64,000 nucleotides of DNA from Saxidomus purpurata (taxonomy: Eukaryota; Mollusca; Bivalvia; Venerida; Veneridae), in the NCBI GenBank assembly GCA_022818135.1, contig JAFMSR010000007.1, forward strand, positions 27,011,814 through 27,075,813. The letters run 5' to 3'. The notes under the pieces were generated by a model. The model searched no databases. It was not told the origin of the DNA and saw only the letters and a list, made by a program, of their open reading frames with translations. Shown in pieces: positions 1 to 12,588 of the stretch. The translations under genes were made by a program, and so were the position numbers. Within the stretch, counting starts at the first letter, position 1, and the number at the start of each line of letters is the position of its first letter.

Positions 1-99
1 TAGAGGAATGAAGCGATAAAATCCATTCACTCCACTACCTGACTAAGTCTGACGATTGATAAAAAATATTCTCATACTTTCAAGATAAGGGTATCAAAT

Positions 100-103
<4 letters not shown>

Positions 104-175
<72 letters not shown>

Positions 176-219
176 ATAAAAAAAAAAAAAAAAAAAAAAA
201 TTTTTTTTTAAAAAAAAAA

Positions 220-257
<38 letters not shown>
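104..257. repeat. A-rich homopolymer tract
   Basis: About 150 bases that are almost only A, broken by a few T (a run of nine T near 201-209). No coding sense on either strand. It may be a decayed poly(A) tail of a retroposed sequence or an assembly or sequencing artefact. Confidence 0.9.
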
Positions 258-260
<3 letters not shown>

Positions 261-1390
261 CCTACCAGCTGAGTGTTGGGTACTTGACCATACACGAGGC
301 GTTTTCCCAGCTGAGTTTTCAACAGAACCCATGGGCTCTTGGAATAATGTCCTAGACCTGATTACTCTGCCAAAGGCCAGCTATTTGCTTCACAAAAGGT
401 CGAACACCAAAGTCCAAACTAATTTGGAGATCGAACCCAGCTGTAAATTTGACTCACGTAAAGGTTGAGTACCTACCTACCTCTCAGTTGTCTGCTAGTT
501 ATTCATGTTACTCTAAGTCAAATACTTAATTCCAAGCAGGCTAACTTCCAGACCCTTCAGGGTATTCAACGTTCATGTCGAATTGCCGATTTTCGAGCTA
601 ACCGCACACATATTTGTTGGTACGTATTAGTATAGGATAAAGACAGTCCTGTGTATGTGTACGGTGTTGGTCTTAGTAGACATTGTATTGCTGAAAGATA
701 TTAATCTAGCAATGGTGACCTATTTTATTGTTCCTTCCAAGGAAGGGACACTTAGAGTTGTACAGACACACTTGACTGAACAATGCAGCACGTAAGCCAA
801 TTTTCGGTGTGTTTCCGTTATAAATTAAACGTTGTGATATTGAAAATGTGATGGAACCAACTAACAACCAATAGCCGTTCTTTTTCGTACACGCTACATG
901 TTTACGTTACTGTGGTTATTTCCCTTTATGTCGTAACTTCACTGGGTAAGCTATAGTCTTACTATTTGCACTTCGAAGGCAAACCGTTCAGGTTGACATT
1001 TAATAGCTGTCCGGCTTCTAGGTAAGCTATTGCACACATATACAAAATAAGCTATGCACGTTTGACTTGCAGAAATCGCCCGACAATGCGTTTGCTTTTC
1101 CATTATGAGTTTGACAAATAACTGAAAGAATGTTAATTTACATATGTTTGCATAGCGTAGAAATATGCTAATATTGTTGCTGGAAGTATTGGCGCGAACT
1201 TACCATGTGACCATTTAAAAGCAGATCTTGCGTGACGCAGTAACAGGTGCCTGGAGTATTAAATATTGTAGATACTAATGCCTGATTTTGCTTAGACTGT
1301 CGTAGTTTGTACTTCAATAATATTTATAGACAGATGTGCCCTAGTAGGAACTTTTGGAATGCTATAACTTGTTTGCTATATTAAATGTAG
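258..1390. other. upstream region of lectin gene, no feature seen
   Basis: I looked here for a signal-peptide exon ending in phase 1 with a GT donor, which the downstream lectin gene needs, and found none that is convincing. Short ATG-starting hydrophobic stretches near 897 and 1166 have no donor in the right phase. The first lectin exon is therefore probably upstream of the window. Confidence 0.5.
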
Positions 1391-4300
1391 ACAAAAGTAT
1401 AGCCCAGCAGTCTCTTGGCTGTAGCGGAGGATGGTATAATGCAAACCAGAAATGTTACTTGTTTGTAAACTGGAAGAAAGTCACGTGGTCGCAAGCTGAG
1501 CAAGAGTGCAATAGATATGACGCTTCCTTGATGTACTTTGACAGTGCGAACGAAGTGGTATTTCAAAAGATTTTTAGCCACTTGCACATAAATTTACATA
1601 CACAGCGTTGTTACATAAAACCCTATTTCCACAGTAATTTCAAGATTAATTGTATATCGACCAAACCATCGCACACTTTTTTTAAAACGTCTGACATTGA
1701 AATCCTTGTGAACAGTTTGTTCAAACATTTCTGTCATTGATATCTTTGTGTACAGTATGTTTAAACATTTCTCACATTGATATCTTTGTGCACAGTATGT
1801 TCAAACATTTCTGTAATTGATATCCTTGTGCACAGTATGTTCAAACATTTCTCACATTGATATCCTTGTGCACAGTATGTTCAAACATTTCTATCATTAA
1901 TATCGTTGTCCACTATGTTCAAACATTTATGTTCAAACGTTTCTATCATTGATATCCTTGTGCGCAGTATGTTCAAACACTTCTGACATTGATATCCTTG
2001 TGCACAGTATGTTCATGACTCTGGTAATAAAACGATTTGTACAGAAATATTTGGCACAGTATTTTCAAAAACCTTTGACCCGACACAAGTTTTTGTCATT
2101 CATTTTTTAACCCTTATCCTGGTATAAAACATTTTTGCACAGTAGATTTCGATTCCTTGTCCTGGTGTAAAACCCTTCGTGCACAGTTTTTCCAGAAGCC
2201 CTTATACTAATTTCAGATAGCTTCTAGAATCGTTATGCTCATATAAACCATATTTACACAGTAGTTGCCAAACCCTTTCCTTATACATGTATATAAAAAG
2301 ACCGTATTCTAGAACTCCTTCCGAAAAAAGTTTCATTCAGTAATTTAACAGTATGTTTCTCGGTTGCCAATGTCATGCCTTCCTATTTAAAGGGACACTC
2401 CCTATAACTGGTGTCCAAACTAAATAACTACAAAAGCATAAACATTAGAATATTTGCATGTATCAATACTTTACCTGAAAGAGTAAGCTATACATACCAA
2501 ATCAGCAATTTAAAATATACTGCGGTACCGTAAACCGTTCTATACTCTGTTGTTGTATGCGCTTTATTACAGAAGGCCTATATGGTGATTATTTGCGCTA
2601 AAATGGGGCATTTTTCGATATATGTTGCTGTTTAAAAATGTATTTAGATTTATTATTTTGCGTTCATTGAACACATCATTTATATTTCGGGAAAATAATA
2701 TGCTAGATGTAGGGATAGTCCCTTTTTATAATATATTAATTACATGGCAAATTAAGACCATTTTAAAGAATACAGACTTTTATCAGTGTAATAGTTCTAC
2801 CTGCAACTATGGAACGTCACGACTGCCTAATATTGACCGTAATTGAGTATATTATATATAATAGTTATTGTGTTGAGTAAATTCTTTATAATGTTACGCA
2901 TTCTTTCTCCTATTATATGATAAAATAACCCAATGAATAAAAATAAAAGGTTTTTCAAAAGCACTAGGGTCGGTTGTCAAAATAAGATTACTACATGTCT
3001 CACCTGTATTTCAGTTAATATGTTATCAAAAATGAGTTTTTCTAGCCAATACCGGTAATTAAAAAAAGTTCCTTCCGACAAGTGTGATGTGGAGAAATAG
3101 TTGATAGTATGTAAATACAAAACAAATGCGTAACATTAATTTAGCTTTCTTGAAAATTCATTTTTCAGAACTGGTATCAGAATTATGTTCCAAATTATCC
3201 AGCGCCAGCGTACTGGACGAGTTTGAACGACCTGTCGTGGAAAGGTCAAAGAGGAACGGGGAACTGGAAATGGGGCAGTTTCACTCCAGCAAACATGAAT
3301 TATCTGTACGGTGCTGAAAATACTGATTTTTATTAATTTTTGCCTTGCTGGCGAATAATGATTCCGTTTTTGCAACGAGTGCAGATCATGATGAGTCTAT
3401 AAATCCGTTTCATCTGATCCTACACTTCAAATAATTGATTGTATTGTCCAAAGAAGATGGACAATACATGTTTAAAAAGCAGCATCACGGGACTCTTTTT
3501 CGCTCGAATGTTTTTATTTTTATTCCCAAATTCAATTGTTTTGTTTTTCACAAAAAATGGTTTCTCTTTTCCATTTCAACAATCGATGGTTTGACAAAAT
3601 AAACTCATTTGTTTTATATCTAAATATTTGCGAGTTCCATTCGGAAAATATTGCATTGTATAAATGGGGAAAACTTTAAAGTTTTCAGTTAACATGAATT
3701 TGTTTTCCTTTTAGTCAGTGGAATAAATCACCGGCAAACGACGGCGTAAACAATTGTGGAGCTATCAATGTGCAAGGAAATATGTCGGATGTAGGGTGTA
3801 ACTCAACACAGGGTTACATATGCAATGTCGAATTGAATGGTAAAAGTTAAATAGCTTATATTATGGGTGCAGCATTGCTTAGCGATCCTCTCCCAAGGTT
3901 GTTCAAATCACCGATATGCCCGTAGAGTCAATTCTGGCTTCACCGCTCTACTTTTTTATATAAACATGAACATATATGAGCAAAACGTTTTTAAAACTGC
4001 AGAGTCTGGAGCTTAGATATTTTGTGTGTAGCATCTTATATTGGGTCTGAGACGGGTATTCAGTCTTTTCGTCATTTTTCTATTACATGTATATGATTTA
4101 TTTACCTGCCTACTTATTTCTCACAAAATTTCCTCCCTTTGCTGCAAAAAAGTTTGGATGATCAGGCCCTGTGGAATAATAGCCTTAAAGTAGTTTGTTC
4201 AAAGTGTTGGAGAAATATTATCTTACCTGATGGCGAGGCTCAGTGTTTGTCTATATTCTACTAAGTTTGTTCAAATTATTTGCCCTTTGGGTCAATAATG

Positions 4301-7300
4301 ACACCACCAAAGGATCAGTGTTTTACCCATGTCTGAATAGGAAACAAAACAGTAATTTTATCAGAAGCTGTTGACTGGATTTTAAAATACATTTACAGTA
4401 CGTTTTTGAGACTCCTCCTGTATTCTTTATGCCATTTTGATAATTCGTCCAATGATATGACCACAAAGTATCAGATTTGAAATATTTCATAGGAAAAATT
4501 GTTATTTGACCTTCAATAGAACTTAGTTGAGCGGTACAGGGTCATCATGACCCCTTTGTACTTTTTTAACCTTTTCATTTTTATCAGGTGGCAAATGTCC
4601 GGACAGCACTTGGACACAGACACCAACAGATTGTTATTACGTCAGCAATACCTCAGATGTATCTCAGCTATTGACATGGAGCCAAGCAAAAGCTAAATGC
4701 TCATGTTTTGGATCTGGAAGTCATCTTTTGACAGTAGATGACGTAAACGATCAGGTATATTTGGTATTCGTGGTATGACTCGGCCTTTTCCGTAAAAAGG
4801 TTCGGAATATCACTCGGTCTTTTCCGCAAAAGGTTCGGAATATCACTCGACTATTTTCTGGAAAGGTTCGGAATATCACTCGGCCTTTTCCACTTTTTTC
4901 CAGTTAGGAAGGTCGAGAAACGTTACACATGGTATGTCTGAATGACTGTGGCCTTTATAAGAACTGCCAGACAAAGATTTAAGTTACCTCCCTTCCTCAG
5001 TTTAGTGACTTGTTGTTAATTTACTTTTTATTTAGACAAAATGTCGATGGCATTCTGTGACAACTGCAAATAACGTTTTTGATAATCTCAGAATTAGAAA
5101 GATTAATACCGGGTATATGATTAATAACCAATAGCTGTTAATTTTACCACCTTTTTTCTATGCCAGGCTTTTCTACAGAACGCATTACCGTATGTAACTC
5201 GGTCCACTTATCTGTTCTGGACAGGACTTCAGTACACCGGCAATACATGGCAATGGTTCAATGGCGCAACATTCAACCAAAAAATTTTGTAAGCATTATC
5301 ACATTTCTTTGCACATTACGTTAAAGAAGAAGAACAAACGTCTCGCTTTATATTAATATTTCATTTGAACGTGTATTCATTCATATGACAGTTCCCACAA
5401 CTGAGTATATGTATTTTGTTGTTGTTGTTGTTGTGATAGGTTCAAACTGCTTGTATACGCTCGTCCAAACGTTTAGGTTCTCTTAACAATTTTTATAGTA
5501 CTTGCAAATTTCAAAAAGTCGGGCCCTTTATCCGCAATATGATACATTGTATCAGTGAACCATAACATAATGTTTCGAAAGGAATGTTTTTTTTTTCTCG
5601 GAAACCAGATTGTTTTTGGAGTACCAAATGTAATCGCGTTACAACGTTTTGGTTTCGGACCTTTACAGCGTTTAACTTTAGCCAGACCGTGATATGCAGA
5701 TATCAATTTCAATTTCCTGAACAGGATAGCAGGATGTCTTTCGTTGGCTGAATTGTTACACGTGTATGGATACGTATAGAGATTACCATATCAGTCACCC
5801 TTAGACTCTATTATCATTGTGTGAAGGCCTTTTACCTAGATGTCAATCGAGATTCAGTATATATTAGCCCCGGCCATGCACAAAGTAGTTTTTGTATTTG
5901 TCCTTTTCAAATATATGATTGCTTAGTCTTGACATGCTTGCAACAAAAATATGTTATCACTTTCGTATATTTGTATTACATTTTTACTGCTGGTTCAACA
6001 ATTACAGTCAATGGACTGCCGAACCTGACAATCTTGCCGGGAAAGAAGACTGCGCTGTTGTTCGATACAACGGGAAAATAAGTGATAGGGGTTGTAATAT
6101 GCTGAATAATTACATCTGTAAAAAGAATCAAGATTACAGTAAGCAAAACTTTATTGTCATTCAAACGCTTTAAAATGCAGTAGGGTAAGGTGTCCAGCCT
6201 TATGAGTAACATTACCTCAGACGGACAGCAATACAAACGGTCAAAGATGGTCCTATAAGGTAGCCGCTTCAAACAGCTGGGTTCGAGCTTGTGTTTGAAG
6301 TATTATTACCGTTCAAAGCGACCATCATAATTTTCAGAAAAGGCATTAATGTTCAGTTATTGATGATGCCCCTACTTGGGAACCCATTATATTTTCCTCA
6401 TTAGATGTTAACCATTTATCGACGATTTATACTCGTAGAACAATGAACATTGCCATTGTTTTCACCCAAATACACGAATATGTGAACAAGTAGAATTCCC
6501 TTTGAATTTAGAGGAAAACTGTTAACCTCGAATTTAGAAGAGAAATGTAAACCTCGAATTTAGAAGAGAAATGTTAACCTCGAATTTAGAGGAAAACTCT
6601 TAACCTCAAATTCCCTTTGAGTATTATAGTCGAAAATTAAAATACAGTAAACTGTATCGACTCCGGATATAACGAAAATCTGGATATAACGAACAAATTT
6701 TCTCTGTCCGATATTCTTTCTTTATTTTATATGAAAATGTTATATGGATATAACAAACTCCGGATATAAGGAACAGATTAAGTGGTCCCAAGGAGTTCGT
6801 TATAAATGGAGTTTACTGTATGACCTTTCTAGAACGAATATTATTTATTTTCATATACGTTGAACATCAATAAGAGAATAACCTCAGTAAAACTTATTTT
6901 AACATGTTTTCAAAGCATCTACTATGTTTTAAGCTTACATCTTGGTCACATTTCAAAACTAGTATAGTTTGAAGGGTAATATAACTTTAACTTAAACTGT
7001 GCTTGGTAAAGGCTTGATAATAATTATTGTGATTAAAACTTAATTATTTTGCAGCAATTTAAGACATGAACTTAAGTTCTTTCACTAAAATAAATTACTC
7101 TCGATAACTGCGTCCTGGGGTTTTGACCAGACTGAGTCTCGCACCTAAAAATAGAGCATGATGATCATGTACATATTCCGCTGACGGAATTCGAACCTGC
7201 AACTTCCGGATTTGAAGTCCGACGCTTTACCCCTAAAAAGGGTTTATCTATTTGATAGTCAATATGACTACAAACATAAAACATAACGTAAAATATTAGC

Positions 7301-10300
7301 TTTGAAAAGGACAGTGTCCAAAAAAAAAGCTTCAACAATTACCTAATTTAAATAAACATGTGTTTTTCTTTCAGCCGACAACACTTTAAATACAGGTTGT
7401 GGAATATGGATACGCGGTGGTCAGAAGTGCTATGTGTTCTACACAGATCCTAAATCCTCCTGGTCCGATGCTAAGAAAGCATGTCAAGCTATGAACGGAG
7501 ATCTACTAAATGTTAAAGACCAAGATACCAAGGTATCGTCTTTGATATGGAACGTCGTAGCTGTCTTATGTCGGGGGTAATGCGAGTTTCGATGAGTCAC
7601 ATTGAGACACTTAAAGCCTTTACAGATCAAACTTGTACATGTATATTTTTGTTATGAACTCGTATATAAACAATACGGTTAGCTGCATCACCAGACTAGA
7701 TGATAAGATAGTTCAGTACAACTTCCAGCAAAATACTCTCAACCCTTTTCTACTACTTGTAACGGGGCGGGGCGGGGGATTGTGTAAGAAATAAGTGAGA
7801 CAGATAATCACAAAATAGAAGAATGATGAAATCATGTGCATATAATTATGACCTGTAATAAATGAAATGACATTTTAATTAATCAAATTCGTGTTTCGTC
7901 AATGTTTTTGTTTATTTTTAAAATGATTTGTAAACACTCGGTTTTGCATCACAATCATCGACGTTGTTTACGTGTGGTTTTATTGTTTTCATAACGCAAC
8001 ATGTCAAAGCAGAATACTTTTTCGATCAGTCTGAGGCTGCGACTAAAAATGATGCTTTGGAATTAATCGAAATTACCAAAGCGCAGTTAAAGCCTTTTAT
8101 TGGAAAAAATATTTCTAGACATGGTTGACGGACCAGATGTTAGATGCAAACAATGATTACTTCTTCTGGACATCTCTCAATGACATAGACCAAGAAGGGA
8201 CGTACAAATGGTCGGACGGCAATGCAGTAGATTCAAATGTGATGTAAGTACACTGCATACATGTAGATGTTCTAGAGTAATCAAACGTACTTAGACTTGT
8301 TATCCATGGTCAGTGGACGACCGCTATTGATTTTGAGGTCATATGGCAAACGTCGATGCAACGGTAATCATAATTCAAAGCAGTACATAAACAGTAACTA
8401 AAGAGCGGTTGTGCCTATGATTTTCAAACTTGCTTGGCATATTGATTTGTGGGTCAGTATGTCAGAGGTCAAGGTCGTGGCAGCTTCGATCAATCACAGA
8501 TGAAAAGTTGGTCATAGGAACCTAAACGTTTTAATATACGTACATAAAGTCTTTACGTGTAGTTGCCACAAAGTAGCAATTACTAGAGTCATTTGGATTG
8601 AAGAATCCTTATCGAAGTTGAGGCACAAGGTTTGCCTATTTTTTCTGGAAATTGGAGGAAAAGTTTAAGTGAATATCCTGTCAGAGGGAAAAAATGAAAA
8701 AGGCAGGGATATGTACTTTACGTGACTGGAGAACACATTGGCAACTACGTCCGTGTAAAGTGGCGAGTGTTTTATGCACATCAATTGCCATTGAAAATAA
8801 AGTACATGGCGTCTGATGAATAAAATACCAATTATAGATTAAATGTGGCACATTTACATGTATCTTATAATGTGTTGACTAGAGGAACAATATTTTGTTC
8901 CAAGTTCTTTGAGTGTAGATTAAACATAGCAATTTTGGCATCAACTAAAATTTTAACCGACCAAAAACTTCAGACAGGGGACTTTTTTTTTAAAAGAGAC
9001 CCGACCAAACACTGCAAAAAACCTATTAGGGAAATATGGTTAATTTCAAAGACCATATCTGAAATAGTTGGCTTGAGCAACTATAAACTTACTAATATGA
9101 GTAAATTTTAGTATTTGTGTCGGCCGCTAAGATCGGCTATGCGCGTATGTTTACATTCAATGATTACCCACTCACTGCACGTTGAATTATAATCACACTG
9201 TATAACTGACGTGTAGATTTAATGTCTCGTAGTGAATGTTACCAGTTTAAACTGTAAATTTGCTTGCATTAATTTAAACCCACCAATCATAGTGGACAAT
9301 TAAAAGGAATGGCGAAATATTCAATTACATACAAGTAGTTTTGTAATAAAGGAATGCTCGAATTAAATGATTGATCTATGTTCGTCACGTGATCATTACC
9401 CGAAATTCTGTATCATGACACTCATTTCCAAAGCCAATAAATACAAAGATTTAATATCAAAAGATGTATGAAACTTTAACTCTCTTGTATTTTGTTAGTG
9501 CCTGGAATGCTGAACCAAATGACTGGAAAGGGCAAGAGGACTGCGCTGTTTTATCTCCAAGTACATTTTCATACAACGACAACAGTTGTCAGTATCATGC
9601 AGCACCGCTCTGCGAGGTCGACAATGTCCGTAAGCAAACATAATTATTTTATTCGTTTTACAAATTTCATCTTATCAAAAACATTTCAATATTAAGTATT
9701 ATCCCAAATAACTGTGATACCAGTACTGGCTTTTCCAGGGAAACGGACCCGGGATTGACTCGATAAGCTACAATATTTCTTCACGATCGAGCTGAAATAA
9801 TTTAGTAAAAACTATAACTGTTACAGTTCAGTTGTTTAGAAACACGATGGTGTGAAACTGTGTTTGTTTTACAGTGGCGTGTCCGTCGAAAGGCGGGCAT
9901 TGGGTTTCAAGGAATGCCGACAGTGGAAGCGGATACAACTGCTACTTGTTCGGAGACTACTCAGATTCGGACAATTTAAAGTCAAAAGGAGAAGCTCTTC
10001 GATTCTGTCAAGGCCTCGCAATGACCGGAAGTTCAGTTCCACAACTGTTGAGTGTCGATACTGCAGCCGAAAAGGTTTCATTTCATAGGTTTTTTTTTCA
10101 AAACATCGAGTAAAGTTATAAAAGGCCCTGAGCTCCTCAGGTACAATGCAGTAAGCAAATGCTAGTATCCATGACGAAAGAGTGATCATCAACTCAGCCA
10201 AACTATCACAAACTACGCTCAGTGGTTACTTCCCTTGACAGTATGGGTATAACAAAACCAATGTCAATATGTTACAGTTTATGAAAACTTTGTATTTGCA

Positions 10301-12507
10301 AAACTTAAAAACAAACAAGTGAATTCAAATATTGCTTTAACTCTAGCTTTTAACTGTCACAGTGACGTGGTATCTTATGCAGCCAGTGATAAACCAATCA
10401 AAGCGCTTTAAAGGTGTGTGTAAACATTTTAATGACGTTAATTATGGGCGGTAATTACCGCTGGATTCCATCATATCCGCCATTAATCAACAAATCATTA
10501 TTGATCCTACGTGAAAGTATCACGCTGACATACATTTCTTGGCAATGGACAACTTATACAAGATGGTTTGATAAGAATTGTTCACAATATACCTTTTTTC
10601 TCAACAGCGTCACTAAGTGAACGTATATCACATAGTTGTGTTGTTGCTGCCATGAAGCAATTGAGACGCCATCAAAGAAATCAACAGCCGCATTCATTGT
10701 AATAAGGAAATACTAGGTACCTGTCACTTTCAGTAACTACTCATCAATGAGTCGGACTCAGTGATCATTTTTCTGAAAAGAACTCACTGAACGCAACTCA
10801 TAGAGTAGTTTTGGCTGACGACTGTTGAGTAAACGGAACATACTGATCTGACAAAAACTGTAGGAAAATTATATTCTCGTCTGCTTCCCAAGTCTACCCG
10901 CCAATCCCTTCGATATTACATAGACCTCGGTTTCTAACGATTGTCTTAGAGCAATAACTTTTCAACTATTTGTGCGTCTTCTATTTTAAGCAATTTTTGA
11001 AGACGCAAGCGAGTAACTATGGTGACAATGATTACGGATTTTGGACTATGCTAACAGATGCAGCACAGGAAGGTTATTGGACTTGGGGTGGGACGACAAG
11101 CGTCAACTCAGCACTAGTGTACGTAAATTATATACCCTAGTTACACTATGAAAACGAGTAGGTTACCATAGCGGTCGATTTGACATATTTAAGGGAGACT
11201 TCTTTGGATGGTAATGTAACAGACCTGTCACCTACTTTACATCTTTTGAACTTTGTGACCTTTACATTTCACAATTCACATGCATGACCTTTGGTTCATG
11301 TCGTCTGCTGCTTGATTTACGAGAAAGAGGTACTTGTGAAGCCATGGGCGTTTTTTTCGTATGAAAGTGTAGTTATGTTATATTTCATCTTCTATGTCAG
11401 TTAAAGCAATGATGTTGTGAAATATAAAGCATGTTTTCAGACATATAGTATAGATAAGCTATTTATGAATATTAACATATTCCATGTACACCATCAAAGC
11501 CAGTTGTAAGTACAATTATTAAAAAAATGAAAATGAATATAATTTAGTAGATTGCTAATTTATTTTAACTATTGTTTTCTTAAAACTGCAGTTTTATTAA
11601 TTGTTGATACATTTGTAGTAATGATAAAAATTATGTAATTATAATATTATTGTAAAATACATTTTTCTCTACATTTACCACGAAGATATGCTCTTTGGTA
11701 TGTTGCTGATATGTGAAGTCTACTGAATTTTATAGAGATTGGATAAAACAGCCAACCAATACAACAGCGACCACTGACTGTGGCTCTGTCGCGTACAATG
11801 CATACTTCTTTATGCAAGAGTGTAACAACAAAATGGGATTCATTTGTGAGAGGAATGTGCATCAGCCCTGGGCGTCTGCAGGTAAGATTTGACTTTATTT
11901 AGGTTGGTTTAACGACATATTGGCCTCTGTGTGTGTTGCTTTAATGCCTCAGTCAGACATGTTGTTTTACTTGTCAAGCATATATCATATATAGATCTAC
12001 TGAGGCAATATGTTCACACATAATTTTATTCCCATAATATCAATATATTATACAAACATATATAATATGTAACAGAACGTTTAAAAACCAACACAATGTA
12101 AATTTCTAAAACCTCATGCCATCACATATGGGTATAAGAAAAAAAAATTGCATGATAGGTATAATATGTACGTTTAATTTTTCGAGCCTGTTTCGCCTCC
12201 CTAAATATAGCTCATGTATAAGTTCATATACACCACAAACTATTTTTAATTTTTTATTAGTTTCTTATATGTCAAACTTTGTATATACATAACTGTATGA
12301 TATACAATCAAACGTGTCAAAAGCAAGGGATACGGCGAAACAGACCGTTCCTTTATAAAGGTGGATTTAATTTAAAATGGCTTCTAAGACACGTGACCAC
12401 TGAGTATATATATATATCGTGTTTCTATATTTTCAGCGGCGCCTACCCGGATCGCAATGGTCCTTCTACTTTCTGCAGTTACGTGTGCAATGACCGTGTT
12501 CAAATAG
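1391..12507 (+). CDS. four-CTLD C-type lectin, receptor-like, 5' exon missing
   Basis: Thirteen exons: 1391(or 1403)-1557, 3169-3305, 3715-3839, 4588-4754, 5167-5288, 6008-6138, 7375-7532, 8119-8243, 9499-9629, 9875-10074, 10991-11118, 11736-11881, 12437-12507 (TAG stop). All junctions are AG/GT and keep frame, giving about 602 residues. They form four C-type lectin-like domains, each from three exons with phases 1-0-2-1, so each domain is a duplicable symmetric module. Every domain has the CTLD signature: N-terminal Cys pair, W-x-x-A-x-x-x-C, a W-T-x-L type core, and a C-terminal Cys trio ending in Y/F-I-C or similar. Only the third carries the full EPN...ED...ND calcium/sugar set. The last exon is a short hydrophobic tail. 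By family this is an extracellular glycan-binding protein of the mannose-receptor-like type, often involved in molluscan immunity; that role is inferred. The signal peptide must be in an exon upstream of the window. Confidence 0.88.
1690..2013 (+). repeat. ~40-bp tandem repeat in lectin intron 1
   Basis: About eight units of roughly 40 bp. Each contains 'ttgatatccttgtg', 'cacagtatgttcaaaca' and a 'tttctcac' spacer. One unit is shortened near 1905-1935. The repeat starts right after the CTLD1 first exon and lies wholly in the intron. Confidence 0.85.
2387..2725. mobile_element. ~370-bp MITE family, copy 1 (diverged)
   Basis: Starts ttaaagggacactccctata and ends near 'tgtagggatagtccctttt', so the ends are inverted copies. 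The body is homologous to the elements at 14860, 15231 and 18161 (shared 'aaatatactgc', 'cagtaccgtaaacc', 'gcgctttattacagaaggcct' and 'tgctagatgtaggg' blocks). No coding capacity. It sits in lectin intron 1. Confidence 0.75.
4588..6138 (+). other. CTLD2 of the lectin (three exons)
   Basis: Exons 4588-4754, 5167-5288 and 6008-6138. Motifs are CPDSTW...DCYYV, TWSQAKAKC, FWTGLQYTG, then WTAEPDNLAGKEDCAVV and SDRGC...NYIC. The sugar-site triplet is EPD in place of EPN, the ED glutamate is kept, and the WND position is SD. Partial calcium binding is possible, but the specificity is unclear. Confidence 0.82.
4772..4895 (+). repeat. ~33-bp tandem repeat in lectin intron
   Basis: Three to four units of 'ttcggaatatcactcgg' plus 'ccttttccgcaaaagg' with small changes. 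The array begins close after the donor of the exon ending at 4754. Confidence 0.8.
6501..6606 (+). repeat. 26-bp tandem repeat
   Basis: Four units built on 'gaatttagaggaaaactgtt' plus 'aacctc', alternating between 'aggaaaact' and 'aagagaaat' versions. Intronic. Confidence 0.8.
6645..6818. mobile_element. 174-bp MITE, Tigger/pogo-like ends
   Basis: Begins CAGTAAACTGTATCGACTCC and ends in the inverted GTTTACTG, with TA on each side as target duplication. The inner arms (ctccggatataacgaa) are also inverted. TA target sites and CAG...CTG ends with 'gatataacgaac' blocks are typical of pogo/Tigger-derived miniature elements. No coding sequence. Confidence 0.7.
7176..7242 (-). repeat. tRNA-like relic (SINE head?)
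   Basis: On the minus strand there is a box-B-like GGTTCGAATTC (7187-7197) preceded by an anticodon arm with a 4-bp stem CGGA/TCCG around the 7-base loop CTTCAAA (7211-7217). Upstream is a box-A-like 'taggggtaaagcg'. The anticodon reads TCA. The T stem pairs poorly and there is no convincing acceptor stem. This is more likely a tRNA pseudogene or SINE head than a working tRNA. It lies in lectin intron 6. Confidence 0.5.
7375..9629 (+). other. CTLD3 of the lectin, EPN type (three exons)
   Basis: Exons 7375-7532, 8119-8243 and 9499-9629. Motifs are GCGIW...KCYVFY, SWSDAKKAC, FWTSLNDIDQEG, then WNAEPNDWKGQEDCAVL and YNDNSC...PLC. EPN, the ED glutamate and the ND pair are all in place. These are the five residues known to hold calcium and mannose/GlcNAc-type sugars in mannose-binding proteins, so this is the one domain predicted to bind sugar in the canonical way. 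Confidence 0.85.
9875..11881 (+). other. CTLD4 of the lectin (three exons)
   Basis: Exons 9875-10074, 10991-11118 and 11736-11881. The first exon is longer than its equals because of an insert rich in Ser, Asp and Gly. The core reads FWTMLTDAAQEG and the end reads DCGSVAYN...EC...GFICE. The sugar loop reads KQPTNTTATTDC, without EPN or QPD, and no ND pair is present. Structural fold is likely but sugar binding is not. Confidence 0.8.
12437..12507 (+). other. terminal lectin exon: likely GPI-anchor signal
   Basis: Joined to the previous exon it gives small residues (WASAAP) followed by a hydrophobic stretch, IAMVLLLSAV, and stops a few residues later at FK. A tail with small residues, a short spacer and a terminal hydrophobic segment with almost nothing after it fits a GPI-attachment signal better than a receptor transmembrane segment with a cytoplasmic tail. 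This is an inference from composition. Confidence 0.55.
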
Positions 12508-12588
12508 GATGGAAAGGTGTCTTGTATAGCATTGATTAAATCTCTGCTAAAAATAGCCGTGTAGGCTGCACATAGTTACTCATCTGTA

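Larger units (their letters stand above)
1391..3839 (+). other. CTLD1 of the lectin (three exons)
   Basis: The module reads GCSGGWYNANQKCYLF at the start, TWSQAEQEC in the first helix, YWTSLNDLSW in the core and CGAI...SDVGC...GYIC at the end. The long loop reads SPANDGVNNC, so neither EPN nor QPD is present and the distal ND pair is SD. Calcium-dependent sugar binding is therefore not predicted. Its first acceptor could be at 1390/1391 or 1402/1403; both keep phase 1. Confidence 0.8.

Noticed and set aside
80..322. 80-residue minus-strand ORF rich in Phe
   Set aside because: It is only the translation of the A/T homopolymer tract.
1166..1215. Hydrophobic ATG stretch (MLILLLEVLA) as lectin signal-peptide exon
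   Set aside because: Its possible donors are in phase 0, whereas the lectin acceptor needs phase 1.
7176..7242. Functional selenocysteine tRNA gene
   Set aside because: It is too short for tRNA-Sec, the T and acceptor stems do not pair well, and it is intronic.
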